This document shows positions 14,725 to 23,405 of a DNA stretch of 35,827 nucleotides, one piece after another; position 1 is the first letter of the stretch; the number at the start of each line of letters is the position of its first letter. Under the pieces are notes generated by a model. The model was not told the origin of the DNA, did no database searches, and saw only the letters and a list, made by a program, of their open reading frames with translations. The DNA lies in NCBI GenBank assembly GCA_019748335.1, contig JAIEPP010000453.1, positions 1 through 35,827 on the forward strand, given 5' to 3'. Both the position numbers and the translations under genes were made by a program. Source of the DNA: Xanthobacteraceae bacterium (lineage in GTDB: Bacteria > Pseudomonadota > Alphaproteobacteria > Rhizobiales > Xanthobacteraceae).

Positions 14725-15186
14725 ATGGCTAACAAATTAAGCATTGCTCGGCATGACACGGTCGGGGCGTGGGCCAAGCGATGCTACTTCGCGGGCCGCG
14801 CGATCATTGAGGACACCCTCCGGCCGCACGGGCTGGGAGCCACGCAATGGTACGTGCTGCATCAGTTGGCCCAGGATGGGCCGACCCCGCAGCGCGAGCT
14901 ATTGGGGATGCTTCAAGTCGAACGGGCGACGCTGAGCATCGTCATCGGGGCGCTGGTGCGGAAAGACCTCGTCGAGCAAATTCCGGACCGCGTCGATCAG
15001 CGCCAGAAGCTCCTTCGGATGACGCCGGCCGGTCAGGCGCTGTGGGATGATCTGCCAGATTTGACCTTCATCCATAAAGCGGCGTTCGACGGTCTCGACG
15101 ACGCCGATGTCGCCGTCGCGATCAGCGTTCTTCGGACCGCTACCGAGCGGCTCGACAGGCTTTCACGGAAGGAAACTGACGAATGA
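14725..15186 (+). CDS. MarR-family transcriptional regulator
   Basis: This 153-residue protein has the MarR layout: N-terminal dimerisation helices, a winged helix-turn-helix (TPQRELLGMLQVERATLSIVIGALVRKDLVEQIP), the wing (DRVDQRQKLLRMTPAGQALW) and C-terminal helices (ISVLRTATERLDRLSRK). Its TGA overlaps the ATG of the next gene (ATGA), so it is co-translated with an NAD-dependent epimerase-like enzyme. A near-perfect palindrome lies immediately before the start and is the likely autoregulatory site. MarR regulators of this arrangement often respond to small aromatic or lipophilic ligands of the linked enzyme; that is a family generality, not shown here. Confidence 0.88.
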   Translation: MANKLSIARHDTVGAWAKRCYFAGRAIIEDTLRPHGLGATQWYVLHQLAQDGPTPQRELLGMLQVERATLSIVIGALVRKDLVEQIPDRVDQRQKLLRMTPAGQALWDDLPDLTFIHKAAFDGLDDADVAVAISVLRTATERLDRLSRKETDE

Positions 15187-15998
15187 CAATCCTGGTGACC
15201 GGGACGACTGGTCTTGTGGGCGCGCGTCTCCTACCGCGTCTCGTGGAGGCCGGCTTGGATTGCCGCGCCCTCGTGCGCAGTGGCAAAGTTGCGCCCGCCG
15301 GGGCGATCGCCGTCGAGGGCGACCTCCTTGATCCGGCGTCGCTCGTCCAGGCGGTGACCGGCGTCTCGGCGATCATCCATCTCGCAGCGGTTTTCCGCTC
15401 GCCCGACACCGATCTCATCTGGAAGAGCAATCTTGAAGGCACGCGCGGCCTCATCGCCGCGACGAAGGCCCACGCGCCCGAGGCGCGCTTCATCATGGCC
15501 AGCACCAGCCACGTCTACAACGCAGACAGCCCACGCCCGGGACGCGAGGAAGACGACGCCGATCCGAAACAGGCATATCCGGCCAGCAAACTCGCGGCCG
15601 AGATAGAATTGCGCGAAAGTGGGCTGACTTGGTCGATCCAGCGGTTCGGCTTCGTCTATGGCGATAGGGACGGACATCTGGAGTCGCTGCCCCAGCATGC
15701 GACGAACGGCAGGATGCATCCCGCTCAGAAGATGAGCCTGATCCATCATCGTGACATCGCCAACGCCATGATCCTCGCCCTGGCCGGGGCGATGGATGGG
15801 CGCATCGTCAACATCGTCGACGAGGCGCCGACCTCGATCTATGAACTGCTCGCGCTTATCGGCGAGACGATGGAGCCTTCCGCCGAACCGCTATCCAACC
15901 CCTGGCGTCTCCATGTCGATGGCGCGCTTGCACGGGCCCTCGGCTTTCGACCGACTGTGCGCACCGTCTATCAGGCCGCGCAGGAAAAACTGATGTGA
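15183..15998 (+). CDS. Extended SDR: NAD(P)-dependent epimerase/dehydratase-like protein
   Basis: The 271-residue enzyme starts with a Rossmann glycine motif TGTTGLVG (TGxxGxxG of extended SDRs), followed by the acidic DLLDP strand end, the HLAA motif after strand 4, the STSHVY catalytic-Ser region and the YPASK (YxxxK) catalytic pair. The C-terminal substrate-binding part is short but complete (IHHRDIANAMILAL, IVNIVDEAPTSIYELLALIG). The substrate could be a nucleotide sugar, a dihydroflavonol-like ketone or a steroid-like ketone; the sequence does not decide. It forms a two-gene operon with the MarR regulator. Confidence 0.88.
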   Translation: MTILVTGTTGLVGARLLPRLVEAGLDCRALVRSGKVAPAGAIAVEGDLLDPASLVQAVTGVSAIIHLAAVFRSPDTDLIWKSNLEGTRGLIAATKAHAPEARFIMASTSHVYNADSPRPGREEDDADPKQAYPASKLAAEIELRESGLTWSIQRFGFVYGDRDGHLESLPQHATNGRMHPAQKMSLIHHRDIANAMILALAGAMDGRIVNIVDEAPTSIYELLALIGETMEPSAEPLSNPWRLHVDGALARALGFRPTVRTVYQAAQEKLM

Positions 15999-16927
15999 AC
16001 GCGGTCCGCGACGGCGGGGAACCACCCCACCCGGACTCTCACGACGTCCGCTAATGGGCTTCGATCGAGTTCTTCACCGAGGCATTTTGCCCGCTCCGGT
16101 CAGGAGCATTGGCTGATGATTATTACTTCATGAGGACAGCCCTTTCGACGGTGCGGGTCGTTCGCGGTAGGCCAACAATCTTCAAGCGTCGGGGTATGGC
16201 CTTCCGTAAGCGATATGCGCAGCAAATTTGCGATATCCTCATAGGGAGCAGTACGAGCGTCTGCGTCGGAGATGCCAGATCTCGCGCTCGGCATTTAAGA
16301 TACGCGATTCTGGCCGCAGAGCACGGGAGTTCTGCAGCGGGTGACGAATACATTGGACCTGTCTCAGTCCACCGTCAGCCGCCGGATCCTGCTGTTGGAG
16401 CGGCGTCTCGGGGTCGCCTTGTTCGAGCGCCGCAAGACGGGGATCAGCCTGACTCCGGCTGGACGCCGTTTTATCGATGAGGCGGCGGTCGGAGTCGAGC
16501 GCCTTACCACGACCATCTACGAGCTGAGGCAGGCGCGGAATGGTCGATCCAGGAGATCCGCACCGGACGGCCACAAGCATATGATCATCGAGTCGAACGC
16601 GACTGACATTTTGTTCAGTGCGTCGATCGATGGCGCCCCCGCCAACTGGCTGACCAAGAGTTTGCTCGCTGCGGGCAGCTTCGCATTCTAGTCGCGATTA
16701 TCAGTCGTCTTGCCGCGACATTGCAGCATCTGCGTCAGGTGCAGAGCTCGTTTCATTTGGTCATGCTGGATAGATACCGCAAGCTTACCAAGCGAACGTT
16801 CAGACCCCGATTGTTGCGCAGCCGTATTCGCGCACAACAAGCCGTAGCGACTTCACCTCTTCCGCGACCAGCGCGATCATGGGCCATGTCCACTCACACC
16901 CGCCGCGACGACGGTCATGATAACGTG
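15999..16927. other. Gene-poor stretch with a LysR remnant
   Basis: About 930 bases lack an intact gene. The only recognisable content is a frameshifted LysR helix-turn-helix fragment (about 16280-16552, listed separately). The ORFs at 16100-16294 (minus), 16109-16480 (plus, outside the LysR part) and 16721-17086 (plus) show no family features. No transposase, integrase or tRNA could be seen that would explain the decay. Confidence 0.5.
16280..16552 (+). pseudogene. LysR-family regulator, frameshifted N-terminal fragment
   Basis: One frame encodes RHLRYAILAAEHGSSAA, the typical start of a LysR DNA-binding domain. The continuation LDLSQSTVSRRILLLERRLG and LFERRKTGISLTPAGRRFIDEA is in another frame (the ORF listed at 16341). 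One extra base between about 16339 and 16352 accounts for the shift. After about 85 residues the similarity stops and the effector-binding domain is absent. Both a frameshift and a truncation mean the gene is dead. Confidence 0.8.
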
Positions 16928-18451
16928 TCATTCAGGGTGAAGCTTTCCATCCAAATAGAGATCGCGCAGCTTCCGCTTGAATATCTTCCCGGTCGTCTCA
17001 CGCGGCAACCCCGACATGAATCTGATGTCCCTGGGCACCTTGAAGTTGGCAAGTTTGGCTCGAAGGAAATTCTGCACTTCCGCTGACGTCAGCGATGCCT
17101 CCGGCTCGAGTTCGATGCAGGCGCACAACCGTTCACCGTATTCTTCGTCCGGAATACCGAATACGGCACAGTCTTGAACGCCGACCATTCCGACCAGGAT
17201 GTTTTCGATCTCGGCCGGATAGATGTTAACGCCGCCGGAGATAACCATGTCGCGCTTGCGGTCGCATAGGAACAAATAGCCATCCTCGTCGAGAAAGCCG
17301 ACGTCTCCGACGCTGACGAGATCACTGCGTCCGGCTTCAGCACGCGCACGCGCGTTGCCGTGATATTCGAAATCCGTATTGGCCGCCTGACGCATGAAGA
17401 TCTCGCCGGGCTCGTTCGGCCCGCAAGGTGTTCCATCCGAATGGAACACCTTTACGATACCGCCCTCGATTGGACGGCCCACCGTCCCCGGTTTCATCAA
17501 CGCCTCCTCGGCGGAGTGCCAAACCGGAATTCCGGTCTCGGTGGAGCCGAAATACTCATTTATGACCGGTCCCCACCATTCGATCATTGCGCGCTTCACG
17601 TCCGGCGGGCATGGGGCCGCGCCATGGACGACGAAGCGCAGGGAAGAAAGATCATAACGGCACCGCACTTGTTTCGGCAGACGCAAGAGCCGAACGAACA
17701 TGGTCGGTACCATATGCATGTGTGTAACTCGATGGCGCTCGACAAGCTGAAGCAGTTCTTCCGGCTCGAACCGAGGCTGCAGCACGAGTGTGCACTGATT
17801 TCGGAAGGCCATCATGCCGTAAGAGTGAGGCGCCGCGTGGTACATCGGTCCGTTCATCAGCACGACCTGGCCTTCGAGGGGCTTTATGCCAAACGCGGTC
17901 GCGCCGACCCGTGCCACAGCGGCCAACTGTTCGGGCCGCATCGACTTCCGCCGCACCCCTTTGGGTAACCCCGTGGTTCCCGACGTGTAGAACATCGGAG
18001 TCGACCCGGTCTCGCTTTCCTTCGACGGTTCGTACGAATCGCGCCAATCGTCCCAACTGATCCGACCAGTGGGGATTCCCGAAGCGTCGGGTGGGACACC
18101 ATATGCCTCGACGATCTCCGGCGGAGTCGCGACAGCCAGCAGCGTGATACGACCTGGCAAGTGGTCGCCGATCTGCGGCAGAAGGTCCGCGTGACAGACC
18201 AGGAGGTCAGCACCGCAGTCCGAAAGAATATAGGCGACTTCCTGGCCCTTCAGATGCCAATTGATTGGCACCACCGGGCTGCCTGACGTAGCCGCCGCCT
18301 GGACGACCTCGAAAAGCGCGAAATCATTTCGAAGCATCATGGCGATCGGCTTGCCGTCGCGCGCGCCCAGCGCATCGAACCCGGTACGTGCTCGCGCAAT
18401 GCGCTCCTGAATATCGGAATAGCTGATTACTCGGCTGCCACTAATGATCAT
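16928..18451 (-). CDS. AMP-forming acyl-CoA ligase (first of three)
   Basis: This 507-residue member of the adenylate-forming family has the phosphate-binding loop YTSGTTGLPKGV, the EYFGSTETG adenine-site motif, the hinge region SVGDVGFLDEDGYLFLCDRKRDMVISGGVNIYPAEIE and the catalytic lysine in RETTGKIFKRKLRD. It converts a carboxylic acid, CoA and ATP to acyl-CoA. The start (ATG at 18451, AAGGGG upstream) gives a shorter N-terminus than many relatives, and an in-frame TGA just upstream excludes extension. Its context is fatty or alicyclic acid catabolism; the exact acid is unknown. Confidence 0.9.
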   Translation of the reverse strand: MIISGSRVISYSDIQERIARARTGFDALGARDGKPIAMMLRNDFALFEVVQAAATSGSPVVPINWHLKGQEVAYILSDCGADLLVCHADLLPQIGDHLPGRITLLAVATPPEIVEAYGVPPDASGIPTGRISWDDWRDSYEPSKESETGSTPMFYTSGTTGLPKGVRRKSMRPEQLAAVARVGATAFGIKPLEGQVVLMNGPMYHAAPHSYGMMAFRNQCTLVLQPRFEPEELLQLVERHRVTHMHMVPTMFVRLLRLPKQVRCRYDLSSLRFVVHGAAPCPPDVKRAMIEWWGPVINEYFGSTETGIPVWHSAEEALMKPGTVGRPIEGGIVKVFHSDGTPCGPNEPGEIFMRQAANTDFEYHGNARARAEAGRSDLVSVGDVGFLDEDGYLFLCDRKRDMVISGGVNIYPAEIENILVGMVGVQDCAVFGIPDEEYGERLCACIELEPEASLTSAEVQNFLRAKLANFKVPRDIRFMSGLPRETTGKIFKRKLRDLYLDGKLHPE

Positions 18452-18636
18452 GCCATAATTTCCCCTTCACGGCGTCGGACTCGCGGTGGCGCAAATCCCG
18501 TCGCCCACCCCTGCGGAACTACGAAGTCACAACCGATTGTTGCTGTCCTCAGCGTTTACAACAGACCGGTGAATGCGAAACCGAACGTTCCCATGGCCGC
18601 CCTTCGGCACGTCTGAGCAGTCCCGGCAGATGCGGA

Positions 18637-19611
18637 TCAGTTACGCGCGCGCCGCAGAAACTCGCCTTGCGCGCTCGCGAATTCGCTCTTCAGCCTGTCG
18701 ATCAATTCAGCGACAGGAGGCGCGTCGTTGATCTGTCCGATGCCTTGTCCCGCCCCCCAGATATCGCGCCACGCCTTGGCCTTCATGTTTCCACCCGAAC
18801 CGAAGTTCATCCTGGACTTGTCCGCGGCCGGCAGATTGCTTGGGTCAAGTCCGGCTGCAACGATCGAAGGTCCGAGATAGTTTCCATGCACGCCGGTGAA
18901 GAGGTTGGTATAAACGATGTCCTGCGCGGCATGATCGGCAAGAGCCTGCTTGTAACGCGGATCGGCATTGGCCTCCGCGGTCGCTATGAAGCGGGTCCCC
19001 ATATATGCCAGGTCGGCGCCTAGCGCGAGCGCGGACGCAATGCCCCAGCCGTCGGCGATTGCACCGGAAAGCAAGATGGTGCCTTTGAACCACTGCTTGA
19101 CCTCGCGGACCAGCGCGAAAGGCGACAGCGTACCAGCATGGCCGCCCGCGCCCGCGCACACGAGGATCAACCCGTCGACACCCTGCTCGGCGGCCTTGCG
19201 CGCATGCCGGACGTTGATGACGTCGTGAAACACCAGGCCGCCGTAGGAATGCGCAGCTTCGACAATCTCGGAGGGCGGCCGCAACGATGTGATGATGATC
19301 GGCGCCTTGTGCTTCACGCAAACTTCCATGTCACGCATCAAACCGTCGTTTGATGCGTGACAGATCTGGTTGACGGCATAGGGAGCGACCCGTTTCCCTG
19401 GATTCCTGGCCTTATATTCCGCAAGCTCGCCTTCAATTCTGGTCAACCACTGGTCCAGCGCTTGCGGCGGCCGAGCATTCAGCGCCGGAAACGAGCCAAT
19501 GACACCCGCCTTGCACTGCGCAATCGCCAGCTCCGGGCCGGACACGATGAAAAGCGGAGAGCCCAGGACCGGCAACTCAAGGCATTCTGCGAGCAGCTTA
19601 GGTAATGACAT
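18637..19611 (-). CDS. 2-nitropropane dioxygenase / nitronate monooxygenase-family flavoprotein
   Basis: This 324-residue TIM-barrel FMN protein has the family's signature segments: an N-terminal PVLGSPLFIVSGPELA strand with the GSFPALNARP block, the central GLILVCAGAGGHAG phosphate-binding loop, and ILLSGAIADGWGIASALALGADLAYMGTRFIAT. The name nitronate monooxygenase is often over-used. Members of this fold in acyl-CoA clusters (IpdC of steroid-ring degradation is one) act as NAD(P)H-dependent flavin oxidoreductases on CoA esters. Position beside acyl-CoA ligases and hydratases favours that role. The ATG at 19611 follows GGAAGG. Confidence 0.85.
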   Translation of the reverse strand: MSLPKLLAECLELPVLGSPLFIVSGPELAIAQCKAGVIGSFPALNARPPQALDQWLTRIEGELAEYKARNPGKRVAPYAVNQICHASNDGLMRDMEVCVKHKAPIIITSLRPPSEIVEAAHSYGGLVFHDVINVRHARKAAEQGVDGLILVCAGAGGHAGTLSPFALVREVKQWFKGTILLSGAIADGWGIASALALGADLAYMGTRFIATAEANADPRYKQALADHAAQDIVYTNLFTGVHGNYLGPSIVAAGLDPSNLPAADKSRMNFGSGGNMKAKAWRDIWGAGQGIGQINDAPPVAELIDRLKSEFASAQGEFLRRARN

Positions 19612-19707
19612 TTTCAGCCTTCCTTGTGTGAGACGGCAGGCATCCCACTTCGTTCGCGCATTCCGTGAGACCGGTTCGATCCCGCATCTCCTTGCGACAA
19701 GCCGACA

Positions 19708-20714
19708 TCAGAACGACACGCCGATCTTTCCGAAATGTTTTCCCGTACTTTGGTACCGAAACGCGTCCGCGAGTTCGTCTATCGGGAAGGTTCTGTCGAT
19801 GATCGGCCGTATTCCGGTCGTCTCCAGCGCCCGCACGAAGTCGTCCTGCTCGCTTCGATTCCCGACCACCAGCCCCTGCAGTGGGCCCTGTTTCGTCATC
19901 AGCAACGTGGATGGAATCTCACCTTTATGGCCGGTGAGCACACCGATGAGCGCGATATGCCCCCCACCTTTATGGCCGCGATCGACTGTGGCAAGGTTCG
20001 AGCGCCCCCGACTTCGATGACGTGGTCGACTCCGCGCCCGCCGGTCCAATCGAATATTCTCTTGCCCCAATCAGGCTGCGATCGATAATTAACGGTGTGG
20101 CTCGCGCCAAGTTTGCGCAATCTCTCCAGCTTTTCGTCGCTGGACGATGTAGCCACCACGGTTGCTCCGGTAGCGAGCGCAATCTGGAGCGCGAATAGAG
20201 AAACCCCGCCCGTTCCGAGGATAAGGACGACTTCCCCGGACCGCAGCCGGCCGTTCACGACGAGCGCCCTCCAGGCCGTCAAACCGGCGGTCGTCAGCGT
20301 TGCCGCCTCGATCGGGTCGTAGTCTTTGGGTGCCCTGGTGAACCATGTTGCCGGCCGCACGACGCGCTCTTGGGCATAGCCATCGACGCCGTCTCCAGGT
20401 GTGGTCTCAAACCCGTGCAGAAACGGCCGACCACTCGACCATGTCGGAAAGAAACACGACACGACCAGATCTCCCACCGAGAAGCGCCGAACCCCTTCGC
20501 CGACAGCCCGGACGACGCCCGCGGCGTCCGACAGAGGAATCCGGCCATCGAGAACACGAAATGGTCCGGCGGCCACGCTATAGTCGTGATAATTCAGCGA
20601 GCTCGCCCTTACCTCGACCAGTATTTCTCCGGGCCCAGGCGCTTCCGGCTCGGGTACGTCGCAGATCTGGAGATTGTCCAAGCCGCCGGGCGCCGTTAGC
20701 TTCACCGCTCGCAT
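19708..20714 (-). pseudogene. MDR-family (zinc-alcohol-dehydrogenase-like) oxidoreductase with a one-base frameshift
   Basis: The protein is split over two ORFs. The first (from ATG 20714) has the GroES-like part (IPLSDAAGVVRAVGEGVRRFSVGDLVV) and the nucleotide-binding domain (GEVVLILGTGGVSLFALQIA, YRSQPDW). It loses similarity after SIAAIKVGG. The continuation GHIALIGVLTGHKGEIPSTL, to the end IDELADAFRYQSTGKHFGKIGVSF, is in another frame. Adding one G to the six-G run on this strand (19960-19965) restores an intact protein of about 335 residues. The structural-zinc cysteines are absent, so it resembles the quinone-reductase-like, zinc-independent branch. It is either a sequencing slip or a recently broken gene. 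Confidence 0.85.
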
Positions 20715-20729
20715 TGGATATCCTTCTTC

Positions 20730-21275
20730 TCAATTTTTCTTGTGGCAGCCGCCCGGCAGAGGCGGCGCCGAATGCGCGTCGCCCCTCGAGAATGGTGCCT
20801 TTCGCATGAGCGCTGAAATTGTGGCTCGGCTCTCGCCGGCCTGATCCAGCTGCGCCCGCAGAAAGGCCATCGAACCGGTCTCGTGCACGAGTTCGACGAG
20901 CGCATCGAGAGTCGTTTCGACACGAGCGGCGGACAGGAAATGGACGTCGAGCTGAACCGTTTGCCCGCCGAGCGCTCTTTCTCCGAGACCACCGAAAAAC
21001 GAACCACAAAACAGAGCCATATCCGCGAACGTCAGAAGCATTCCGCCGTGCAGCACGTTGGCCATGTTGAGATGCGATACCTGCGGCGACAGCATCCTCA
21101 CTCTGGCCCGCTTCGGCCCCTCGGATCGCACCATCAGCGGTCCCAGAACCTCGGTGAAGAGCCCCCTGCGCACGGGCTCCCATTGAAACCATCCAGGATG
21201 ATCCGCATGCGGACGGCAATCGACAAGCCCGAAAAGCGCGTCGAGATACGGAACGACATTCAGAGCAATAGTCAT
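20730..21275 (-). CDS. Hot-dog fold acyl-CoA thioesterase (PaaI-like)
   Basis: The product is 181 residues from the ATG at 21275 (the ORF track starts 13 residues earlier at an unlikely site). The hot-dog helix is marked by NMANVLHGGMLLTFADMALF, with the HGG loop characteristic of PaaI-like thioesterases, followed by TVQLDVHFLSAARVETTLDAL strands. These enzymes hydrolyse CoA esters and may release stalled CoA or clear misdirected intermediates. It is in the same direction as the MDR gene (15 bases downstream) and the enoyl-CoA hydratase gene (76 bases upstream), so it probably belongs to their operon. Confidence 0.85.
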   Translation of the reverse strand: MTIALNVVPYLDALFGLVDCRPHADHPGWFQWEPVRRGLFTEVLGPLMVRSEGPKRARVRMLSPQVSHLNMANVLHGGMLLTFADMALFCGSFFGGLGERALGGQTVQLDVHFLSAARVETTLDALVELVHETGSMAFLRAQLDQAGESRATISALMRKAPFSRGDAHSAPPLPGGCHKKN

Positions 21276-21351
21276 GGAGCGATCCCGCCCAGGTGCAAGA
21301 CGGTCGCAAACCACGGTTCAGCTGAACGAACAATATTTGGTCGCCAATGAT

Positions 21352-22110
21352 TCACCCCAGCGACTGCCTTCCCTCTTCCGTGCGCTGAAACGCGTGGAGG
21401 CTATGCTCGATCGCTTGTCGTTCGATGGAGATAGCCGTCGGACGATCGCAACACTCACCATTATCCATCGCCCGCTTGATCAAGCGAATACAACCGCGAG
21501 ATGCTCCGGCGATCTCGCGGATCAGCTCATCCAATCCCTCCTGTAGCTTGTCCTCGGAAAAGACGCGATTGACCAGACCAACGCTATTGGCTTGAGGAGC
21601 CGCAAGCCGACGTCCAGTAAAAAGCAATTCGCGCGCCAGACTCCGTCCCACAATGCGCGGAAGGCGCTGGGTGGCACCGACGCCGCCGCGCGACGCCTCC
21701 GGCCATTGGAACGACGCGCCGCTCGTGGCATAGATGAAATCGCATGCTGTCGCCAGTTCGCTGCCACCTCCTACCGCGGCTCCATGCACAACGCTGAGCG
21801 TCGGCGCGGGACACCCTTCGATGGCGAGATAGGCATCCAATCCGCGATGACGCCGTTTCGACATCCAATCCAGGCTCTGGGCCCGGAATTCCTTGAGATC
21901 GACGCCAGCGCAAAAGGCCGAGCCGCGACCACGTATGATAACAAGGTCGAGCTCACCGTCGAAGCGTAGCCGTTCAAACAGAACGCACAGTTCATCGCAC
22001 ATTTGCAGGTTGATGGCGTTGCGCGACTCGGGGCGGTTCAGCCACACGGTCAGCACGCCGGCCATCCGTTCCACGGTCAGTGTTTCAAAGGACAATCGGT
22101 TCGAGCTCAT
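21352..22110 (-). CDS. Enoyl-CoA hydratase/isomerase-family protein (first)
   Basis: The crotonase-fold protein is 252 residues from the ATG at 22110 (AGAGGA six bases upstream). Oxyanion-hole segments are present: RGRGSAFCAGVDLKEF and VHGAAVGGGSELATACDF. The position of the first catalytic acid reads WPEASRGGVGATQRLPRIVG, where the Glu of PEA fits the Glu-144-like site, and the second acid site lies near GVGATQ without a clear Glu. It is therefore a probable hydratase or isomerase, but not certainly a classical EchA. It acts on the enoyl-CoA stage of the linked pathway. Confidence 0.88.
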   Translation of the reverse strand: MSSNRLSFETLTVERMAGVLTVWLNRPESRNAINLQMCDELCVLFERLRFDGELDLVIIRGRGSAFCAGVDLKEFRAQSLDWMSKRRHRGLDAYLAIEGCPAPTLSVVHGAAVGGGSELATACDFIYATSGASFQWPEASRGGVGATQRLPRIVGRSLARELLFTGRRLAAPQANSVGLVNRVFSEDKLQEGLDELIREIAGASRGCIRLIKRAMDNGECCDRPTAISIERQAIEHSLHAFQRTEEGRQSLG

Positions 22111-22203
22111 CAAATATCCTCTGGATTTTCATCAGCTCAAAGGGGCTTCGAGCAGGTTCGTACCCGACAGTCCTGCTGACGCGGGTCGGGTGCGATCATT
22201 CGA

Positions 22204-22986
22204 TTACTTCTTGCGCGCCGGCCGGGAATTCCTGGGATCCTGATCCAGCACGAGATCCCACAGCTCCATACCGGTCGGAGCGCTGCGCTCCTCAAGCAGA
22301 TGGCCGACAAGCCCTGCACATCGGCCGACCATCATTAAACCTCTGCTGAGCAATGGATCGATTCCCATATCGGCAACAATCGCGGCAGTCGCGCCGACGG
22401 CATTCATCGGCAAGGTCTTTCCCAGCGCCGCGCCCAACTCGGCGGTCACCGCTTCCATCAGCCTCCAATGAACGCCATAGAACCCATTTGCTCGCGACAG
22501 TTCACGAAGCACCGGTACGCGCGGATCGCCGTTCACGTGAATATTGTGCCCGACGCCGTAGATAGGCCGACGTTCGGCGCGCATGGCATTCACCAGACTA
22601 CGCGCGGCTGCGTGCACCTCGTCGTCACTCGCCTGCGCCGGTAGAGGCTTGGCCGCGCCGACCAACATTTCCGCGGCATTCTGCGTGGTGCCAAGAAACA
22701 CGCTACCAGCGCCCAGCAGACCCGCAGCCACCGCTCCCTGCAAAGCTTCCGGAGCCCCCAGAAACGTGAGGCGGGCGCTCAGGGCGCTCGGCGTCAATCC
22801 ATGATCGCAGGCCGCGACCAACAGCACATTCAGCATCGCCTTTTCCGCCGGACTTGGCATCCGAGCAGCGGTCACGAGCATGAGCATGTCGACAAAATCG
22901 AGCTTGCCCAGGACCTCTTCAGCGAGATTGCGTCCTCGTACAACGATACTGTCAACTGTCGTGTAGCCGATTTCGGTCTTGATCAC
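22204..22986 (-). CDS. Citryl-CoA lyase / citrate-synthase-like protein
   Basis: The product has 260 residues, much shorter than citrate synthase (about 430). It keeps the catalytic core: the first His in VAACDHGLTPSALSARL, the second His in IYGVGHNIHVNGDPRVPVL and the Asp in GATAAIVADMGIDP. Short proteins of this type are annotated citryl-CoA lyase and catalyse reversible C-C bond cleavage or condensation of acyl-CoA and oxaloacetate-type substrates. In this cluster it could cleave a CoA-ester intermediate, which would fit degradation of a methyl-branched acid. It is monocistronic or leads the ECH-PaaI-MDR set (93-base gap to the hydratase). Confidence 0.82.
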   Translation of the reverse strand: MIKTEIGYTTVDSIVVRGRNLAEEVLGKLDFVDMLMLVTAARMPSPAEKAMLNVLLVAACDHGLTPSALSARLTFLGAPEALQGAVAAGLLGAGSVFLGTTQNAAEMLVGAAKPLPAQASDDEVHAAARSLVNAMRAERRPIYGVGHNIHVNGDPRVPVLRELSRANGFYGVHWRLMEAVTAELGAALGKTLPMNAVGATAAIVADMGIDPLLSRGLMMVGRCAGLVGHLLEERSAPTGMELWDLVLDQDPRNSRPARKK

Positions 22987-23405
22987 GTTTCCAAATTCCT
23001 TCCGCGCGTGGAGATCCCTCGTCGCATTTGGGCCAAGCTGCGCTCGACAGAGAGCAGCCGTCCGATTTCCTCCCGAGTTCGCGAAGAGCCGATGGGTCTT
23101 GCCATCGACGACGTCCGCGTTCGACGCGCCTTGAAAGCCACTCTGTCGACACCTCGTGGATCGGTCAATTCACGGGATAAAAAATCAATAGGTTGATGCG
23201 ATCGAAAGCTACAGACGGCTGTCGCTTCAACTGTCGCATTGACGGCGCCTTGCCACCCCGCGCCTCTCGCATGCCGCGAGGCACGTGAATGATCGGAATC
23301 GCCTTGGGCTAAATATCCAACGTGTGGTCGATGCGCGTCGTTCGGGTGAGACGCTGAAGGATGGATTTCCGCACGAGAACGGGACTCGTTCGGACACAGC
23401 CTGGG
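22987..23405. other. Intergenic region with direct-repeat copy 1
   Basis: About 420 bases lie between the citryl-CoA-lyase-like gene and the second ligase. Short ORFs here overlap each other and lack motifs. The notable content is one copy of a 36-bp direct repeat (23163-23198), which may contain an operator. It presumably holds the promoter of the citryl-CoA-lyase-like gene. Confidence 0.5.
23163..23198 (+). repeat. 36-bp direct repeat, copy 1
   Basis: GGTCAA-N6-GGATAAAAAATCAATAGGTTGATG. The 24-bp core differs from the copy at 28111-28146 by one base. It contains the inverted repeat ATCAA-TAGG-TTGAT, suggesting a dimeric regulator site rather than a mobile-element end. Confidence 0.6.
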
